In this document: one piece after another, positions 53,532 to 55,816 of the stretch
Layout: every line of letters starts with the position of its first letter
Position numbering within the stretch: the first letter of the stretch is position 1
Source of the DNA: Acidobacteriaceae bacterium
GTDB taxonomy: Bacteria > Acidobacteriota > Terriglobia > Terriglobales > Acidobacteriaceae
Direction: 5' to 3'
Assembly: GCA_003132405.1 (NCBI GenBank)
Contig: PKXQ01000041.1
Location: 10,549-66,364, forward strand
DNA: 55,816 nt
Notes under the pieces: generated by a model
What the model was told of the DNA's origin: nothing
The model's input: only the letters and a program-made list of their open reading frames with translations
Databases searched by the model: none
Position numbers and translations under genes: made by a program

Positions 53532-55574
53532 TCACCATACGTCGCACCGCTTGCCTTCCGGCCGCACCATTGCGGCGTCGGCTTTGCAACTCCACGCTGT
53601 CTTAAACTCCGGCAGGTTCGAGAGCGGACCTATGACCCGGTACTTCGCGATCGGGTGCGGGTCGGTCTGGACCATAAGCCGCTGTGCTTCCGGGCGGATT
53701 TCGTCGCCGCGAAATTGTCCCCATGCGATAAAGAACTGCTGCTCCGGTGTGAAGCCGTCGATGTCCGCCGGTCGCGGTTTGCCTTCGAGCGATTTTTGAT
53801 AGGCCAAGTAAGAAACCTTGGCTCCTCCCAAGTCGCCGATACTTTCGCCTAGAACCAGTTTGCCATTGTGATGAATGTCTTTCTCGATGTAGTAGTGATC
53901 GAACTGGTCGGCCACACAAGCGGCACGCGCCTGAAAATTCTTCAAGTCAGCGTCGGTCCACCAGTCGCGCAGGCGGCCGAGATAATCGAACTGCGCCCCC
54001 TGGTCATCAAAGCCATGGGAAATCTCATGTCCGATCACTACGCCAATAGCCCCATAGTTGACTGCGTCGACGGCGTGCATATCAAACGCTGGCGGCTGCA
54101 GAATCCCTGCCGGGAAGACGATTTCGTTCAGCAGAGGATTGTAATAAGCGTCCGAGGTGGGTGGAGTCATGCCCCATCGTCCGCGGTCGACCGGTTTTCC
54201 AATGGTGGCGCGGTCGTCTTGCTCCACGAATTTTCTTCCGGCAATCATGTCGTCGAAAAACACATCGCGGCGAATCTCGACATGGCTGTAATCCTTCCAC
54301 TTGTCCGGATATCCAATCTTGGGATTGAAGGTGGCGATCTTGGCCATCGCCTTTTCTTTCGTGTCGTCACTCATCCAGGGACGGCTCAGAATATCGTCGC
54401 GCATGGCGGCCAGCAGATTACGCACCATCTCCTGCATGCGGGCTTTGGCTTCCGGTGGAAAATACTTTTCGACATATTTTTGTCCCAGCGCCTCGCCCAA
54501 TAACTGATCGGTGGACTCGACACATCGTTTCCAGCGTGGCTTCATCTCCGTGGTGCCGCTCAGGTATTTGCCGTTGAAGGCGAAATCTTCTTCCACGAAG
54601 GGCGCGGAAAGAGAACTCGCAGTGGAATTCAGCAACTGCCACTTCAAGTAGATTTTCCAATCCGCCAGCGACACCTCCTGCAGTTGCCGGTCGACTTCCT
54701 GCATGAATTTCGGTTGATCAACGTTGATGTCGACGCCGGTGGGCAGTTCCTTATGTTTGAAATAACTCACCCAGTCGAAATGCGGCGCCATCGCCTGCAG
54801 TTGGGCGAAGGTGGTGTTGTGATCTGTGGCCGATGGATCGCGCAGCGCAACGTTATCGAGCGAAGCTTCTGCGAGCTTTGTTTCCATGCCCATGATCGTT
54901 TGCGCCGCGGCCGCGGCAGATTTTTGATCCCACCCCGCGAGCTTGAACATGGCGGTAACGTGCTCAACATATTTTTCGCGAGCTTCCTTGAAGCGAGGTT
55001 CCGGCTTCAGATAGTAGTCGCGATCGGGCAGGCTGAGACCACTCGCGCCGAAGTCGGCCAGAACCCATGAAGGCTTATGCGGATCCTGCTGGCTGCCAAG
55101 CGCGAAAGGAGCCTGGACAACAATGTCGTGCAAATCGGCCACAACTTCTTGCAGAGCCGAAATGCTTTGAGCCTGGTCAATCTTCGCAAACCACGGCTTA
55201 ATGGGGTCCATGCCGCGGGCATTGATTCGGGATTCATCCATGCAGGCGCCGTAGTAATCGCCAATGATTTGGTCGGTGGTGCCCTTAGGCGCGTTCTTAT
55301 CTGACGCAGCCACTTCCAAAATTTCGCGCAGCTTGTCTTTCGAAGATTCTCCCGCAGCCCAGCGCTTGCTCCAGCGAGTCATCGATGCGGGAATTGGATT
55401 ATTTGCCCGCCAGGTGCCGTTAGAAAACTCGTAGAAGTCATTACACGGGTCGGCTTTGCGATCGAGATCATTGAGGTCAATGCCGTGCGGAGATGAAGTC
55501 TGCGACAGTGCGAAGGAGGGGCAGAAAAACAAGAGTACGAGCAGGGCTCGAAGTGCATGTTGCCGCGTGCGCAT
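53532..55574 (-). CDS. M13-family zinc metallopeptidase (neprilysin/PepO-like)
   Basis: A 680-residue exported peptidase, usual length. The ATG ending at 55574 has GGAGAG four bases upstream and starts a signal peptide (MRTRQHALRALLVLLFFCPSFALS). The N-terminal M13 domain has PCNDFYEFSNGTW. The catalytic motif is HEISH at about residues 514-518, followed by GFDDQGAQFD, and the third ligand and Asp are in GESIGDLGG. The conserved YNPLLNEIVFPAGILQPP and C-terminal CDVW are present. It would cleave small peptides in the periplasm or outside. Confidence 0.95.
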   Translation of the reverse strand: MRTRQHALRALLVLLFFCPSFALSQTSSPHGIDLNDLDRKADPCNDFYEFSNGTWRANNPIPASMTRWSKRWAAGESSKDKLREILEVAASDKNAPKGTTDQIIGDYYGACMDESRINARGMDPIKPWFAKIDQAQSISALQEVVADLHDIVVQAPFALGSQQDPHKPSWVLADFGASGLSLPDRDYYLKPEPRFKEAREKYVEHVTAMFKLAGWDQKSAAAAAQTIMGMETKLAEASLDNVALRDPSATDHNTTFAQLQAMAPHFDWVSYFKHKELPTGVDINVDQPKFMQEVDRQLQEVSLADWKIYLKWQLLNSTASSLSAPFVEEDFAFNGKYLSGTTEMKPRWKRCVESTDQLLGEALGQKYVEKYFPPEAKARMQEMVRNLLAAMRDDILSRPWMSDDTKEKAMAKIATFNPKIGYPDKWKDYSHVEIRRDVFFDDMIAGRKFVEQDDRATIGKPVDRGRWGMTPPTSDAYYNPLLNEIVFPAGILQPPAFDMHAVDAVNYGAIGVVIGHEISHGFDDQGAQFDYLGRLRDWWTDADLKNFQARAACVADQFDHYYIEKDIHHNGKLVLGESIGDLGGAKVSYLAYQKSLEGKPRPADIDGFTPEQQFFIAWGQFRGDEIRPEAQRLMVQTDPHPIAKYRVIGPLSNLPEFKTAWSCKADAAMVRPEGKRCDVW

Positions 55575-55816
55575 GAATCTCTCCAGAATGATGGCGGATT
55601 GGCGGACAGCCATTGTAGATCAGGTGCGGTCGAGTGCGCTTGCAGCAGGACCCGGAGCGGCTGTTGGGCGTCGCGCTTCTCCCAAATGAACGAGAAACCT
55701 GATATACCCCCCTCCCCCCCCCGTGAATCTTAGGAATCATTGGGTTAGCACGAAATTCCCCGCAAAATCCGGCGGGCAAAGAACTTAGATATCAAAATCC
55801 GTGAAACAAAGGATTT
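55575..55816. other. Window-end intergenic sequence
   Basis: Contains a C-rich run near 55708-55722 (CCCCCCTCCCCCCCCCG) and otherwise nothing I can assign. The promoter of the M13 peptidase should lie here. Confidence 0.4.

Overview
The window looks like chromosomal DNA of an acidobacterium (Terriglobia, Koribacter/Sulfotelmatobacter-like). This is inferred, not proven, from three things: moderately high GC content; abundant short intergenic repeats of the GTCATCCTGAGC...GAAGGACC type that I associate with that group; and a gene repertoire of SBBP-repeat proteins, DUF3857/TPR proteins, sigma/anti-sigma pairs and RND metal efflux. No tRNA, rRNA, CRISPR array, transposase or phage gene was found.

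Layout. 1-9.2 kb: small hypothetical genes, an Ig-like lipoprotein and a complete czcCBA-type heavy-metal efflux operon on the minus strand. 9.3-15.7 kb: plus-strand genes (transglutaminase/TPR protein, DinB-like protein, secreted protein, SDR dehydrogenase, three-PASTA protein). 15.8-20.3 kb: minus-strand housekeeping cluster def-fmt-rsmB, then aroC. 20.6-27.2 kb: NarL-type response regulator, HAD hydrolase, DUF1223 protein and a large secreted SBBP-repeat protein. 27.2-30.4 kb: rsmG, three parS-type palindromes, parA and parB. 30.6-43.0 kb: mostly plus-strand genes (DUF3800, KimA-like permease, EF-G paralogue, VOC protein, ruvB, ridA, FKBP isomerase), plus an ice-binding-domain protein and rpmB on minus. 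43.2-55.6 kb: DUF971 protein, sigma factor with its anti-sigma partner, acetyltransferase, trxA, lexA, deazaflavin-type oxidoreductase, CTP-synthase-like amidotransferase, GIDE-domain protein, PP2C/SpoIIE phosphatase and M13 peptidase.

The most important structural signal is at about 27.9-28.3 kb. The gap between rsmG and parA holds two perfect parS palindromes and one variant. The base composition of the top strand changes there from strongly C-rich (1.7-28 kb, whichever strand is coding) to strongly G-rich (28.3-43 kb). At least three repeat families also reverse orientation across the same point. Together these mark a candidate replication origin/centromere region, although dnaA is outside the window and I saw no convincing DnaA-box cluster.

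A second theme is that the short repeats have entered genes in frame. They form a linker in ParB, a block inside the RsmG fold, much of the N-terminal region of the SBBP protein, and the segments between a good ribosome binding site and the signal peptide in the CzcB-like adaptor and the DUF1223 protein. From about 43.1 kb onward the repeats and the strong strand skew disappear, so the right-hand 12.7 kb is a different compositional domain.
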